From positions 1 to 41,632 of the forward strand of contig LNDQ01000084.1 of assembly GCA_001464695.1 (NCBI GenBank): 41,632 bases of DNA, read 5' to 3'. The translations under genes and the position numbers were made by a program. Positions within the stretch are counted from its first letter, which is position 1; every line of letters begins with the position of its first letter. The notes beneath the pieces are model-generated. The model worked only from the letters and a program-made list of their open reading frames with translations. It did no database searches and was not told the origin of the DNA. This document shows, one piece after another, positions 1 to 8,621 of this stretch. The stretch comes from Betaproteobacteria bacterium Ga0077523. GTDB taxonomy: Bacteria; Pseudomonadota; Gammaproteobacteria; Burkholderiales; Ga0077523.

Positions 1-42
1 CCGCCAGCGTTCAATCTGAGCCAGGATCAAACTCTTCAGTTC
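1..42 (-). rRNA. rrs: 16S rRNA, 5' end only
   Basis: Read on the minus strand, this is the conserved start of bacterial 16S rRNA, including the universal primer site AGAGTTTGATCCTGGCTCAG followed by ATTGAACGCTGGCGG. The rest of the gene lies beyond the left edge. The 5' boundary at about 42 was set by alignment from memory to the E. coli start (GAAGAG at E. coli 6-11 equals 37-32 here). Confidence 0.97.
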
Positions 43-193
43 AATCCTTCCAAAGCTTCAAACTCGCTTGACGTATTTCTACCTCTTGCGAGCACTCTAT
101 CTATTACCTTCGCAGCATCACACATCCGCCCAGAGTCTCCCCCAAGCAAACGTGCAACACCCGCCAGAGTGCCCACATCTATCGGCTGTTCAA

Positions 194-206
194 ACTGTTA
201 AAGAGC
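194..206 (-). promoter_or_regulatory. rRNA leader boxA antitermination site
   Basis: The minus strand reads GCTCTTTAACAG, matching the boxA consensus TGCTCTTTAACA that recruits NusB/S10 for rRNA antitermination. It lies between the rrn promoter and the 16S start, in the expected leader position. The rest of 43-315 is rRNA leader with no gene visible. Confidence 0.85.
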
Positions 207-233
207 GACGCCGCTGACCGGCGAAAGGCGCGC

Positions 234-261
234 ATTATACGGACCGAGAATCGAGGGTCAA
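234..261 (-). promoter_or_regulatory. sigma-70 promoter of the rrn operon
   Basis: On the minus strand, TTGACC (261-256) and a perfect TATAAT (239-234) are separated by 16 bp, giving a predicted start near 227. It is the only strong promoter upstream of the 16S leader and is followed by boxA. A GC-rich stretch after the -10 (GCGCGCC) resembles the discriminator expected for stringent control; that last point is inference. Confidence 0.85.
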
Positions 262-315
262 CCCCTGCGACGAAGAATTCGCGATGCGCGTCGCGAATTC
301 CGCATCGAATCCGCG

Positions 316-1515
316 CTACTGCAGGGTCACCCGCGCAAATTTCCGCTTGCCCACCTGCAGCACCATGGGCTCTCCGCGCGGCAAGGTCGCCGCACGATCA
401 GATACCTTCTCCCCGTTCAGGCGCACGCCGCCCTGATCGATCATGCGCAGCGCCTCGGAGGTGCTCGACGTGAGTCCCGCCTGCTTCAGCACCTGCGCGA
501 GAGAGATCGCGTCAGCACCAGTCCCGAACGAGAACTCCGGCATTTCTTCGGGGATCTCGCCTTGCTTGAATCGCGCCTCGAATTCGACCAGGGCCGTCTG
601 CCCCGCACCCGCCCCGTGGAATCGGCTGACGATCTCCTGCGCGAACAGCACCTTCACGTCGCGCGGATTGCGCCCCGCTTCGACCTCGGCCTTCCAGCGC
701 CGGATCGTCTCGAGCGATTCGAAGGACAGCAGCTCGATATAGCGCCACATCAACTCGTCCGAAACGGACATCAGCTTACCGAAGATCTCGTTCGGTGCTT
801 CGTTGATACCGACGTAGTTGCCCAGCGACTTCGACATCTTCTGGACGCCGTCGAGCCCTTCTAGCAGCGGCATGGTCAGGATGCATTGCGGCGGCTGGCC
901 GTGATGCTTCTGCAGCTCGCGCCCCATCAGCAGGTTGAATTTCTGGTCGGTGCCGCCCAGCTCGATGTCGGCCCGCAGCGCGACGGAGTCGTAGCCCTGC
1001 ACCAGGGGATAGAGGAACTCATGGATCGCGATCGGCCGGTTTTCCCGATAGCGCTTGCCGAAATCGTCGCGCTCCAGCATGCGCGCTACCGTGTGGGTCG
1101 CGGCGAGCTTGATCATGTCGGCCGCCGACATCTTGCCCATCCAGGTGGAATTGAAGCAGACCTCGGTCCGTTCGGCGTCGAGAATCTTGAAGACCTGCTC
1201 CTTGTAGGTCGTCGCATTCTGCGCAATCTGGTCGGTGCTGAGCGGCGGCCTCGTGGCGTTCTTGCCCGTGGGGTCGCCGATCATGCCGGTGAAGTCCCCG
1301 ATCAGGAACAGCACGTGGTGCCCCAGCTCCTGGAACTGGCGCAGCTTGGATATCAGCACCGTGTGGCCCAGGTGCAGGTCGGGCGCGGTCGGGTCGAAGC
1401 CCGCCTTCACGCGCAACGGACGACCGAGGCGAAGCTTGTCGACGAGTTCCTGTTCGATCAGCAACTCGTCGCAGCCGCGCTTGATGACTTCGAGCTGTGT
1501 CTCGACGGAAGGCAT
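316..1515 (-). CDS. tyrS: Tyrosyl-tRNA synthetase
   Basis: This cytoplasmic class I aminoacyl-tRNA synthetase charges tRNA-Tyr with tyrosine. The 399-aa product has the HIGH-type motif (HLGH, residues 48-51) and KMSKS near residue 226. A C-terminal S4-like RNA-binding domain covers about residues 335-399 (DAISLAQVL...[10 protein letters not shown]). The length and motifs fit the TyrZ-like branch common in betaproteobacteria. It starts at an ATG and is divergent from the M23 peptidase gene, with 115 bp between them and no obvious strong promoter. It reads toward the rrn promoter, and the stop lies about 55 bp from the rrn -35 box. No missing motif was seen. Confidence 0.97.
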   Translation of the reverse strand: MPSVETQLEVIKRGCDELLIEQELVDKLRLGRPLRVKAGFDPTAPDLHLGHTVLISKLRQFQELGHHVLFLIGDFTGMIGDPTGKNATRPPLSTDQIAQNATTYKEQVFKILDAERTEVCFNSTWMGKMSAADMIKLAATHTVARMLERDDFGKRYRENRPIAIHEFLYPLVQGYDSVALRADIELGGTDQKFNLLMGRELQKHHGQPPQCILTMPLLEGLDGVQKMSKSLGNYVGINEAPNEIFGKLMSVSDELMWRYIELLSFESLETIRRWKAEVEAGRNPRDVKVLFAQEIVSRFHGAGAGQTALVEFEARFKQGEIPEEMPEFSFGTGADAISLAQVLKQAGLTSSTSEALRMIDQGGVRLNGEKVSDRAATLPRGEPMVLQVGKRKFARVTLQ

Positions 1516-1630
1516 GGGATGGAGTGGCGGAATCGGGATGGCGGCTCAGGCCCCGCCCGCTCGAGGGCCCATGTTGCACTGCGGCCAGGGGCGCCGGCAT
1601 CTGCTACCATCTCCCCGTTTGGAGACCTGA

Positions 1631-2965
1631 TTGGCTGGGCCGATGACCGCAAAAAACGAGGCCGCGATTGTAGCCGAAAAGCCTGCCGCAGCCCTGTCTG
1701 CGAGCGGGCTGCGCGTGCTGCTCGTGCTCTCCTCACTGCCCCTCCTCGGGGTTGTGGGGGCATTCGGCATCGCCCCCCAGACGGCCACCGACTCGATCGA
1801 GCGCAGGCAAGTGACGGTCGACATCGCCCTGGCGCCGACCACCCTCGTGCCGGATCGAGAGGCCATGCAATACCGGCGAGAGGAGCGGATTCAGCGCGGC
1901 GACACGGTCGGCGCCTTGCTTGCCCGCCTGCAGGTGGACGATCCGGAAGCGCTGGCATTCCTGGCGCGCGATCGGAGCACACGGGTCTTTCATCAGCTCG
2001 TCCCCGGCCGGTCCGTCAAGGCGGTGGTCGATGAGTCGGGCCGGCTGCTCGAGTTGTTCTACCGGGGTGACTCGACCGCGCTCAAGCTCGAACGCGCCGC
2101 GACCGGATTCACCATCGCCGGCGATACGCCCGACCTGGAAACCCGGACGGAGATGAAGTCCGGGGTCATCGAAAGCTCTCTCTTCGCCGCGACCGATGCC
2201 GCCGGCGTTCCCGACGCCATCGCCATGCAACTGGCCGATGTCTTTTCGAGCGACGTGGATTTCCATCGCGACCTGCGCAAGGGCGATCGCTTCGCCGTCG
2301 TGTTCGAGATGCGCCATGCCAACGGCGAGCTGACAGGTGCCGGCCGCATCCTGGCCGCTGAGTTCATCAACCAGGGTCGGGTGCTGCAGGCCATCTACTT
2401 CGAGGATGGCACCGGTCGTGCCGGCTACTACACGCCGGACGGCCGCAACATGCGCAAGGCGTTCCTGCGCTCACCGCTCGAGTTCTCCCGGGTGACGTCG
2501 GGCTTCTCGACTGCGCGCTTTCATCCGGTGCTGCAGACCTGGCGAGCCCACAAGGGTATCGACTACGGCGCGCCGACCGGCACTCGGATCCGGGCTACGG
2601 CAGACGGTTTCGTCGATTTCGCCGGCCGTCGCAACGGCTACGGCAACACGATCATGCTGCGTCACGCGAACGGCGTGACCACGCTGTATGGCCACCTTTC
2701 CGCCTTCGCTCCGGGCATGCGTGCCGGCACCCGGATTGCCCAGGGCGACATCATCGGCTATGTGGGCATGACGGGCCTCGCCACAGGCCCGCACGTGCAC
2801 TACGAATTCCTGGTCCACGGCATCCACGTCGACCCGCTGCGCCGCGCACCTCAGCCCGGGCCAGCGTTCACGGCAAGTGCCCGCTCGAGATTCGACGAGG
2901 TTGCGCGTGAGCGGATTTCGACGGTCGAATTGCTGCGCGAGGTGGATCTCGCCGCTCTGGAGTAG
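1631..2965 (+). CDS. Membrane-anchored M23 family peptidoglycan endopeptidase
   Basis: This is a predicted zinc metallopeptidase that cleaves peptidoglycan cross-links or stem peptides in the periplasm. A hydrophobic N-terminal segment (about residues 25-50) anchors or exports it. The C-terminal LytM/M23 domain (about 310-410) contains HKGIDYGAPTGT and GPHVHYEF, which supply the HxxxD and HxH zinc ligands. The intervening region resembles the Csd3/OapA-like N-terminal domains of cell-shape endopeptidases. The start is uncertain: TTG at 1631 has GGAG six bases upstream, while ATG at 1643 lacks a well-spaced ribosome site. The gene is divergent from tyrS and convergent with erpA across a strong hairpin. 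The same neighbourhood carries a bactofilin, which often works with M23 enzymes in cell shape; a functional link here is inference. Confidence 0.9.
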   Translation: MAGPMTAKNEAAIVAEKPAAALSASGLRVLLVLSSLPLLGVVGAFGIAPQTATDSIERRQVTVDIALAPTTLVPDREAMQYRREERIQRGDTVGALLARLQVDDPEALAFLARDRSTRVFHQLVPGRSVKAVVDESGRLLELFYRGDSTALKLERAATGFTIAGDTPDLETRTEMKSGVIESSLFAATDAAGVPDAIAMQLADVFSSDVDFHRDLRKGDRFAVVFEMRHANGELTGAGRILAAEFINQGRVLQAIYFEDGTGRAGYYTPDGRNMRKAFLRSPLEFSRVTSGFSTARFHPVLQTWRAHKGIDYGAPTGTRIRATADGFVDFAGRRNGYGNTIMLRHANGVTTLYGHLSAFAPGMRAGTRIAQGDIIGYVGMTGLATGPHVHYEFLVHGIHVDPLRRAPQPGPAFTASARSRFDEVARERISTVELLREVDLAALE

Positions 2966-2990
2966 AACTGCACCGGCAGCAGACCAATGC

Positions 2991-3014
2991 AAACGGGGCC
3001 CGCGGGCCCCGTTT
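2991..3014 (+). terminator. Perfect palindromic terminator between convergent genes
   Basis: The 12-base arm AAACGGGGCCCG (2991-3002) is followed immediately by its exact reverse complement (3003-3014), with TTT at the right edge. It lies between the M23 gene stop (2965) and the erpA stop (3041), so it probably stops transcription from the plus side and perhaps both sides. Confidence 0.8.
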
Positions 3015-3040
3015 CTACTTCGTCGCCGCCAATCGGCCGG

Positions 3041-3391
3041 TCAGGCCGAGAACGACGAACCGCAACCGCAGGTGGAAGTCGCGTTCGGATTCTTGATCAC
3101 GAACTGCGCACCTTCGACGTTCTCCTGGTAGTCGATCTCGGCACCAACGAGGTACTGGTAGCTCATCGGATCGATCAGCAGCGTGACGCCATTCTTGTGC
3201 ATGGCGGTGTCGTCTTCCTGGCGGTCTTCCTCGAAGCTGAATCCGTACTGGAAGCCCGAACACCCGCCACCGGACACGAATACCCTCAACTTGAGATCGG
3301 GATTCCCTTCCTCGTCGATCAACTGGCGGACCTTGTCGGCCGCGTTGTCGGTGAAGACGAGCGGTACTGGCATTTCAGTGACGGCGTTCAC
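3041..3391 (-). CDS. erpA: Iron-sulfur cluster insertion protein ErpA
   Basis: This A-type carrier passes Fe-S clusters to apo-proteins; in E. coli ErpA serves isoprenoid enzymes and respiratory proteins. The 116-aa product carries the family's three cluster-binding cysteines: GGGCSG (mid-protein) and the C-terminal CGCG. The ending STCGCGSSF is diagnostic for ErpA over IscA or SufA. The start is a GTG preceded by a purine-rich GGGGGT. Its own promoter overlaps the end of the upstream bactofilin gene. It ends facing the M23 peptidase across a palindromic terminator. Confidence 0.96.
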   Translation of the reverse strand: MNAVTEMPVPLVFTDNAADKVRQLIDEEGNPDLKLRVFVSGGGCSGFQYGFSFEEDRQEDDTAMHKNGVTLLIDPMSYQYLVGAEIDYQENVEGAQFVIKNPNATSTCGCGSSFSA

Positions 3392-3421
3392 GGGTTACCC
3401 CCAAAGACTCTCTGACACCTC

Positions 3422-3451
3422 ATTATCCGGCCGCGTTCGACCGAGGGTCAA
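3422..3451 (-). promoter_or_regulatory. sigma-70 promoter of erpA
   Basis: On the minus strand, TTGACC (3451-3446) and GATAAT (3427-3422) are 18 bp apart, about 30 bp before the erpA GTG. The -35 box overlaps the TGA stop of the bactofilin gene, so erpA can be expressed separately from its upstream neighbours. Confidence 0.7.
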
Positions 3452-3891
3452 TCACCGGTCGATGCGGATGGCGCAGGAGTAGATAGCGTCGGCTGCGCCG
3501 ATTTCAAGGCCACGACCTTGGGCTGAACGTCACCTTCCTGGTGCACGAGGCGGCCCTGGACCACGGCCCCGAGCTGGATCTCGAGGGTACGGTACAGGAC
3601 ATCCCCGGTGACCTTGGCCTTCGATTGCAGTTCCACGTACTCGGTGCCCTGGACCGGCCCGACCACGGTGCCGTTGATCACGGCGTGCGAAACACGAATT
3701 TCGCCATCGATCTGGGCTTGCTCCGAGAGCACCAGCGTGCTCGACTCGTCGCCCGTGGCAATGACGTTGCCGCGCACGCGACCGTCGACCCGCAGGCCGC
3801 CGGAGAACGTGATGTTGCCTTCGACCACCGTACCGGCACCGACCAGGCTGTCAATGCGTGTCTGCGGCTTGGATACCTTGTTTCCGAACAT
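3448..3891 (-). CDS. Bactofilin family polymer-forming cytoskeletal protein
   Basis: Bactofilins polymerise without nucleotide into filaments, usually at the inner membrane face, and scaffold cell-wall or morphogenesis enzymes. The 147-aa product has the typical layout: a short N-terminal tail, a central beta-helical DUF583 core (about residues 15-120, with repeated hydrophobic/Gly pattern such as GGLRVDGRVRGNV and GEIRVSHAVINGTV), and a Pro/Ser/Ala-rich disordered tail. ATG at 3891 is chosen because GGGAGGA lies nine bases upstream; a longer frame to 3957 would overlap the preceding gene. It sits just after the DUF6776-like gene (stop at 3914) and likely shares its transcript. Confidence 0.93.
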   Translation of the reverse strand: MFGNKVSKPQTRIDSLVGAGTVVEGNITFSGGLRVDGRVRGNVIATGDESSTLVLSEQAQIDGEIRVSHAVINGTVVGPVQGTEYVELQSKAKVTGDVLYRTLEIQLGAVVQGRLVHQEGDVQPKVVALKSAQPTLSTPAPSASTGD

Positions 3892-3913
3892 GATGCTGGA
3901 TCCTCCCGTGGCT

Positions 3914-4648
3914 TCAGAGGTTGAAGGTCTCCGACGACTTGGGTGTCGTGGACCCATGTTCGATCACGCGCGCATGCACGCGTTTCACGATTGCGCCGCC
4001 GGTCACCGTGAAGCTGCCTTCGACGCGCTGGAAGAACTTGAAGTTGAGGCGGACGCCGCCGCTCTCTGCACTATCGGCTGGCACGGTCATCACTGAAGGG
4101 CGGCCATCTTGCTCCAGGTCCACGACGAGCTGCAAGCGCCCCTGAAACTCCCGCCGCTGTCGCGACTGAACGACAAGCAGCCGATAGCGGTACTCCCCGG
4201 GCAAGGCATCGGGCTCGACGCGAAAGCGGTTGATCGTGATCGTCCCGGGCTCGCCGTTGGCCATGAGCGACTGGAAGAAGGCGAGGTCCTCCTTGAGAGT
4301 CGAGTTCTCGGCCGTGGTCGCCTCCATCTGCTGCGCGACGCTCTCATGCGTGGCGACCTCGATCTGCAGTTGCCGTTCCGCCGCGGCCAGAGTCCGTCGC
4401 AGCGCCTCGTTCTCCGCCTTGAGGCCCTCCACCTGACGCGACAGCCGGTCCTGCTCCTTGTCCGATTCCATCCGGTGGAATCCCGCGAGCCGACGGCCGA
4501 AGTCGAAAGTACCCCACGCGATGATCATCACCAGACCGAGCAGCACGCCGGTCAGCAGTACGCGCCAGTACCACGGGACGTGGGTACGAATGGCGACCCG
4601 TGGAGCGGCGATCCCGAAGCGCCGCTTGATGTTCTTCAGAACAGCCAC
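3914..4648 (-). CDS. DUF6776-like membrane protein with coiled coil
   Basis: The 244-aa product begins with a basic cytoplasmic tail, then one transmembrane helix (about residues 28-50, WRVLLTGVLLGLVMIIAWG). A long coiled coil follows (about 60-120, rich in Glu/Leu/Gln heptads) and then a beta-rich C-terminal domain (about 130-240). I recognise it as the family annotated DUF6776, which commonly sits beside bactofilin and erpA in betaproteobacteria. Function is unknown. Topology suggests a periplasmic coiled coil and C-terminal domain that could couple a bactofilin scaffold to the envelope; this is inference. The start is a GTG with weak ribosome binding. The gene follows the rpsI terminator, so it needs its own promoter, which I could not identify. 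Confidence 0.8.
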   Translation of the reverse strand: MAVLKNIKRRFGIAAPRVAIRTHVPWYWRVLLTGVLLGLVMIIAWGTFDFGRRLAGFHRMESDKEQDRLSRQVEGLKAENEALRRTLAAAERQLQIEVATHESVAQQMEATTAENSTLKEDLAFFQSLMANGEPGTITINRFRVEPDALPGEYRYRLLVVQSRQRREFQGRLQLVVDLEQDGRPSVMTVPADSAESGGVRLNFKFFQRVEGSFTVTGGAIVKRVHARVIEHGSTTPKSSETFNL

Positions 4649-4709
4649 GTCGTTTCCGTCTCGCCGAGGAGGGGGAACGTCACCCGATCACGACAGGTCT
4701 GGCGCCAAC

Positions 4710-4731
4710 AAAAAAGCCGCCCAGGGGCGGC
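4710..4731 (-). terminator. Rho-independent terminator of rplM-rpsI
   Basis: On the minus strand the stem GCCGCC / GGCGGC (4731-4716) with a 4-base loop is followed by six T residues (4715-4710). It lies 33 bp after the rpsI stop and before the DUF6776-like gene. Confidence 0.85.
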
Positions 4732-4763
4732 TTTTCGTTGAACCAGGTCGCATCCGACGAACA

Positions 4764-5156
4764 TCAGCGCTTCGAGAATTGCTTCCGGCGACGCGCCTTG
4801 TGCAGGCCGACCTTCTTGCGTTCGACTTCGCGGGCGTCGCGAGTGACCAGTCCAGCCTTCTTGAGAGCGGGCTTGAGCGCCGCGTCGTATTCGATCAGCG
4901 CGCGCGCAATGCCATGACGAACAGCACCCGCCTGACCGGATTCACCGCCGCCCGTGACGTTCACGGTGATGTCGAAAGTGCCCAGATGGCTGGTCACTTC
5001 CAGCGCCTGGCGCACGACCATGCGGCCGGTTTCGCGCGAGAAGAACACGTCCAGTGGCTTGCCGTTCACCTGGATGTCGCCCTTGCCGGGCTTGATGAAC
5101 ACCCGGGCTACCGCGCTCTTGCGGCGACCCGTACCGTAGTTGTACTGAACAGCCAT
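4764..5156 (-). CDS. rpsI: 30S ribosomal protein S9
   Basis: This component of the small ribosomal subunit has a C-terminal tail that reaches the P-site tRNA. The 130-aa length and the sequence ([18 protein letters not shown] at the start, basic RRRKQFSKR at the end) are full and typical. It follows rplM after 18 bp, the near-universal L13-S9 operon order, and is closed by a strong terminator. Confidence 0.99.
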   Translation of the reverse strand: MAVQYNYGTGRRKSAVARVFIKPGKGDIQVNGKPLDVFFSRETGRMVVRQALEVTSHLGTFDITVNVTGGGESGQAGAVRHGIARALIEYDAALKPALKKAGLVTRDAREVERKKVGLHKARRRKQFSKR

Positions 5157-5174
5157 CGGTCGAAAGTCCTCTTA

Positions 5175-5606
5175 TCAGATGGCCAGCGCTTTGGGCTGCT
5201 GCGCCGAGTGGGGGTGCTGGGCGCCGGCATACACCTTGAGCTTCTTCAGCATGGCATACCCGAGCGGTCCCTTGGGCAACATGCCCTTCACCGCAGTCTC
5301 CAGCACCCGGCCGGGGAACCGCGCGTGCAGCTTCTCGTAAGTGGTGCTGTAGATACCACCCGGATAGCCGCTATGGCGATGGTAGGTCTTCTGGGTCGCC
5401 TTGTTGCCGGTCACCTTGATGCGATCGACGTTGACGACGACGATGAAGTCGCCCGTGTCCACGTGCGGCGTGAAAATCGGCTTGTGCTTGCCGCGCAGGC
5501 GACGAGCCACTTCCACCGCCACGCGGCCGAGCACCTTGTCGGTGGCGTCGATCACGTACCAGTCGTGCTGGACTTCCTGGGGCTTGGCGGAAAAGGTCTT
5601 CATCAC
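5175..5606 (-). CDS. rplM: 50S ribosomal protein L13
   Basis: This early-assembly protein of the large ribosomal subunit is 143 aa, the usual length. It contains the family signature region around residues 100-125 ([19 protein letters not shown]). It begins at ATG with a strong promoter about 40 bp upstream and is first in the rplM-rpsI operon. Confidence 0.99.
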   Translation of the reverse strand: MMKTFSAKPQEVQHDWYVIDATDKVLGRVAVEVARRLRGKHKPIFTPHVDTGDFIVVVNVDRIKVTGNKATQKTYHRHSGYPGGIYSTTYEKLHARFPGRVLETAVKGMLPKGPLGYAMLKKLKVYAGAQHPHSAQQPKALAI

Positions 5607-5644
5607 GGAAGCGTTGGAGCGATGCCTGAAACGGAAAGCGGCGG

Positions 5645-5674
5645 AGTATAGGCGACCCGCAGAATGCGTGTCAA
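5645..5674 (-). promoter_or_regulatory. sigma-70 promoter of rplM-rpsI
   Basis: A perfect TTGACA (5674-5669) and TATACT (5650-5645) are separated by 18 bp on the minus strand, about 40 bp before the rplM ATG. The rest of 5607-5807 is the divergent region shared with the DegS-like protease; no clear promoter for that gene could be assigned. Confidence 0.8.
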
Positions 5675-5807
5675 ACCGGCCAAATGGTGCCTACAACCCC
5701 GGGGGTGCTACCCCTCTGGGCCTTTTCCACCCTGCATGACCCTGTGATAATTCAAGCCTCTAGCCCCCAACGGCTGGCCGCGTTCTAGGGACCGCGCCGC
5801 CTTCTTC

Positions 5808-6962
5808 ATGCGCAAGCTCTGGCTCATTTTCGCCCAGGCCGCCACGGTTTCCCTGGCGGTGCTGTTTGTCGTCTCGACCTTGCGGCCGGACCTGCTGAGC
5901 TTCGGCGGGCGCAATGGCGGCATCGTCACAGTCCGGGAGACCCAGCGCCCCGCGGCCGACGCCGACATCGGCTCGTACAGCACGGCCGCCAAGAAATCCA
6001 TGGGTGCGGTGGTGAACATATTCACGAGCAAGGACGTCAAGACCCCGCGCCACCCGTTCATGGACGACCCCGTGTTCCGGCGCTTCTTCGGCGACCAGTT
6101 CGACGGGGAACCACAGCGCTCGGCGAGCCTGGGCTCGGGGGTGATCGTGGGAGCCGAGGGCTTCATCCTCACCAACCACCACGTCATCGATGCCGCCGAC
6201 GGAATCGAGGTCGCGCTGGCCGACGGGCGCAAGCTCCCGGCGCGCGTCGTCGGTACCGATCCCGACACTGACCTCGCCGTGCTCAAGGTCGAAGGCAAGG
6301 ACCTGCCCGCCATCACCTTCGGGCAATCGGACAACCTGCAGGTGGGCGACGTCGTGCTCGCCATCGGCAATCCTTTCGGCGTCGGGCAGACCGTGACCAT
6401 GGGTATCGTGAGCGCGCTTGGCCGCAGCCATCTTGGCATCAATACCTTCGAGAACTTCATCCAGACCGATGCGGCGATCAATCCTGGAAACTCCGGCGGT
6501 GCGCTGGTAGATGCGTCAGGCAGCCTGGTGGGCGTGAACAGCGCCATCTACTCCCGCAGCGGCGGCAGCATGGGAATCGGCTTCGCGATCCCGGTCAGCA
6601 TCGCGCGCCAGGTGTTCGACCAGATCATCACGACCGGTTCGGTGACCCGCGGCTGGATCGGCGTCGAAGTGCAGGACCTGACTTCGGAACTGGCGGAGTC
6701 CTTCAAGCTGCCCAGCACCGAAGGCACCCTCATTGCCGGGGTCCTCAAGAACGGTCCGGCAGACCGAGGCGGCATCAAACCCGGCGACATCCTGGTCGGC
6801 GTCGAAGGCAAGCCGGTGACGGATTCGTCGTCGATGCTGAATCTCGTGGCTGCCCTGCAACCAGGCAAGCAGGCGACCTTGCGCCTGATACGCGGCGGCA
6901 ATGAAGTGAAGCTCAAGATCACGGTGGGCAAGCGCCCGCGGCCGCAGCGTCGCGAAGAATAG
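5808..6962 (+). CDS. degS: DegS/AlgW-like membrane-anchored HtrA serine protease
   Basis: This is a predicted periplasmic site-1 protease of the S1C (HtrA) family. In gammaproteobacteria DegS/AlgW senses misfolded outer-membrane proteins and cleaves the anti-sigma factor of the sigma-E system. The 384-aa product has one N-terminal membrane helix (about residues 5-30). The trypsin-like domain has catalytic His125 (TNHHV), Asp155 (DTDLAVLK) and Ser229 (NPGNSGG). A single PDZ domain covers about 265-375. One PDZ plus an anchor favours DegS/AlgW over the two-PDZ DegP/MucD. The location next to the his-murA-mla genes parallels algW in Pseudomonas. It is convergent with tatC across a hairpin-forming spacer. 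Whether it acts on an RseA/MucA homologue here cannot be seen. Confidence 0.88.
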   Translation: MRKLWLIFAQAATVSLAVLFVVSTLRPDLLSFGGRNGGIVTVRETQRPAADADIGSYSTAAKKSMGAVVNIFTSKDVKTPRHPFMDDPVFRRFFGDQFDGEPQRSASLGSGVIVGAEGFILTNHHVIDAADGIEVALADGRKLPARVVGTDPDTDLAVLKVEGKDLPAITFGQSDNLQVGDVVLAIGNPFGVGQTVTMGIVSALGRSHLGINTFENFIQTDAAINPGNSGGALVDASGSLVGVNSAIYSRSGGSMGIGFAIPVSIARQVFDQIITTGSVTRGWIGVEVQDLTSELAESFKLPSTEGTLIAGVLKNGPADRGGIKPGDILVGVEGKPVTDSSSMLNLVAALQPGKQATLRLIRGGNEVKLKITVGKRPRPQRREE

Positions 6963-6970
6963 GGGGTCGG

Positions 6971-7028
6971 CAACGCGACTGGCCCCGCGGCCAGCGAAGC
7001 TGGGGCGCACGGGCCCCCTGTCGCGTTG
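6971..7028. repeat. Long inverted repeat between degS and tatC
   Basis: CAACGCGAC (6971-6979) and GTCGCGTTG (7020-7028) are perfect 9-bp arms. They enclose a GC-rich interior with further short self-complementary stretches such as GGCCCC/GGGGC. It sits exactly between two convergent genes, so it may act as a bidirectional transcription barrier, though no T-run follows. Confidence 0.6.
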
Positions 7029-7046
7029 GAGTCGGTGGGTGGCCGG

Positions 7047-7790
7047 TCAGGCGCCCGTGCCCGATTCCTCCGCGGGCTTCTTCTGCGCGACGAACGACGC
7101 CACGATGATGCCGGCCTCGTACAGAAACCAGATGGGGATCGCAAGCATCACCTGCGACAGCACGTCGGGCGGAGTCACGACCGCCGCGAGCACGAAGGCC
7201 CCCACGATCACGTAGGGCCGGATCTCGCGCAGCTTGGCCACGGTCACCATGTTGAGCTTCACCAGCAATACCACCGCAATCGGGACCTCGAAGGTCACTC
7301 CGAACGCGGCGAACATGCCGAGCACGAAGTTGAAGTAGTTCTCGATGTCCGGGGCGACCGTGATGCTCTGCGGGGCGATCGAATACACGAACTTGAACAC
7401 CACGCCGAACACGAAGAAATAGCAGAACCCGACGCCAAGGAAGAACAGCACCGTGCTCGCGAACACCATCGGCAGGACGAAGCGCTTCTCGTGGGTGTAG
7501 AGGCCCGGCGCCACGAACGCCCATGCCTGGTACAGCACGTAGGGCAACGCCACGGCGAACGCGACCATCAACGCCACCTTCACCGGGATGAGGAACGGAG
7601 TCACGACGCCGGTCGCGAGCATCTTCGTGCCCTCCGGCAACGCCAGCATCAGCGGGTGCGCGAGCAGATCGAACAGGTTCGATGCCCAGGGGAACACGCA
7701 GACGAACACAATGAGGACGGCAATCAACGCGCGCACGAGGCGATCGCGCAGTTCGATGAGATGCGAGAGGAACGAATCCGGTTCGTTCAC
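7047..7790 (-). CDS. tatC: Twin-arginine translocase subunit TatC
   Basis: This is the inner-membrane receptor of the Tat pathway, which exports folded proteins bearing twin-arginine signals. The 247-aa product has six hydrophobic segments and the conserved N-terminal signature SFLSHLIELRDRL, which carries the signal-peptide-binding acidic/basic residues, as well as a later FGVTFEVP stretch. It is the last gene of tatABC and of the long leftward array, separated from tatB by 57 bp. Confidence 0.97.
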   Translation of the reverse strand: MNEPDSFLSHLIELRDRLVRALIAVLIVFVCVFPWASNLFDLLAHPLMLALPEGTKMLATGVVTPFLIPVKVALMVAFAVALPYVLYQAWAFVAPGLYTHEKRFVLPMVFASTVLFFLGVGFCYFFVFGVVFKFVYSIAPQSITVAPDIENYFNFVLGMFAAFGVTFEVPIAVVLLVKLNMVTVAKLREIRPYVIVGAFVLAAVVTPPDVLSQVMLAIPIWFLYEAGIIVASFVAQKKPAEESGTGA

Positions 7791-7847
7791 GATTGCGTGT
7801 GCCGGGCAGTGCCGCGGCGCGTTACTCCTGACGTCACGCGCGCTGCT

Positions 7848-8333
7848 TCAGGATTGGACGGCGGTGTGCGCCGGCGAAGCCGGCGCGGCTACCGGGTCAC
7901 GGCCGCTCGAGGCCGCGGAACCCAATCCGAGCTCGAGCTGTGGCGACGGATCGGCGTCGTCGGGATTCGCTGGCGCCGGTTCGCCCGCCGCCGTCGCGGC
8001 AGCACCACCCGCCAGACCGAAGTGCATCATCGGGTTCGACAGACGGTTGAATTCCTCCTCCGTCTTGCGGACTTCGGTCTGGATATCCTCGGCGTGGGAC
8101 TTGACCGACTGCTCGAAGCTCTGTGCGGCGTCGGTCATGGTCTTCTTCAAGTCCTTCAACTCCGACGCATCGATCTCGCGATTGATGTCCGCCTTCACGT
8201 CGGCGACATAGCGCTGCATGCGCCCGAACAAGGCCCCGGCGGTACGCGCCACCTTGGGCAGACGCTCCGGTCCGATGACGACGAGTGCGACCACGCCGAT
8301 CACCATCAGTTCGGAGAAGCCGATGTCGAACAT
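7848..8333 (-). CDS. tatB: Sec-independent translocase protein TatB
   Basis: TatB partners TatC in the signal-peptide receptor complex. The 161-aa product begins MFDIGFSELMVIGVVALVVIGPERLP, a short N-terminal membrane helix with the conserved Glu and the GPERLP hinge that distinguish TatB. It continues as an amphipathic helix and a charged tail, ending in an Ala/Pro-rich disordered segment. It lies 27 bp after tatA. Confidence 0.96.
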   Translation of the reverse strand: MFDIGFSELMVIGVVALVVIGPERLPKVARTAGALFGRMQRYVADVKADINREIDASELKDLKKTMTDAAQSFEQSVKSHAEDIQTEVRKTEEEFNRLSNPMMHFGLAGGAAATAAGEPAPANPDDADPSPQLELGLGSAASSGRDPVAAPASPAHTAVQS

Positions 8334-8360
8334 GGTACGCGCTCCGGCGGTACTCGGGCG

Positions 8361-8588
8361 CTACGCCTTGCTCTTGTCCTTCACTTCGCCGTCGATGGTC
8401 TGGCCGGTGCCGGCACCCTCGAGCTTGGCGGCGTTCGGCGCCTTGTCCTCTTCGGTCTTCATGCCTTCCTTGAAGCCCTTCACGGCTCCGCCGAGGTCCT
8501 GCCCGATGTTGCGCAGCTTCTTGGTGCCGAAGATGAGCAACACCACCACGAGGACGATCAGCCAGTGCCAGATGCTAAAGCTACCCAT
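8361..8588 (-). CDS. tatA: Twin-arginine translocase subunit TatA
   Basis: TatA oligomerises to form the transport pathway of the Tat system. The 75-aa product starts [25 protein letters not shown], one membrane helix followed by the [10 protein letters not shown] hinge and an amphipathic helix ([16 protein letters not shown]), all typical of TatA. Upstream AAGGAGA is a good ribosome site. It follows hinT at 33 bp and is probably co-transcribed. Confidence 0.97.
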   Translation of the reverse strand: MGSFSIWHWLIVLVVVLLIFGTKKLRNIGQDLGGAVKGFKEGMKTEEDKAPNAAKLEGAGTGQTIDGEVKDKSKA

Positions 8589-8621
8589 GTTTGCTTCTCC
8601 TTGAGCGTTGCGGTTTGCGCG

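Noticed and set aside
5726..5752. Possible promoter for the DegS-like gene around TGATAAT near 5747
   Set aside because: No -35 hexamer at acceptable spacing; too weak to annotate.
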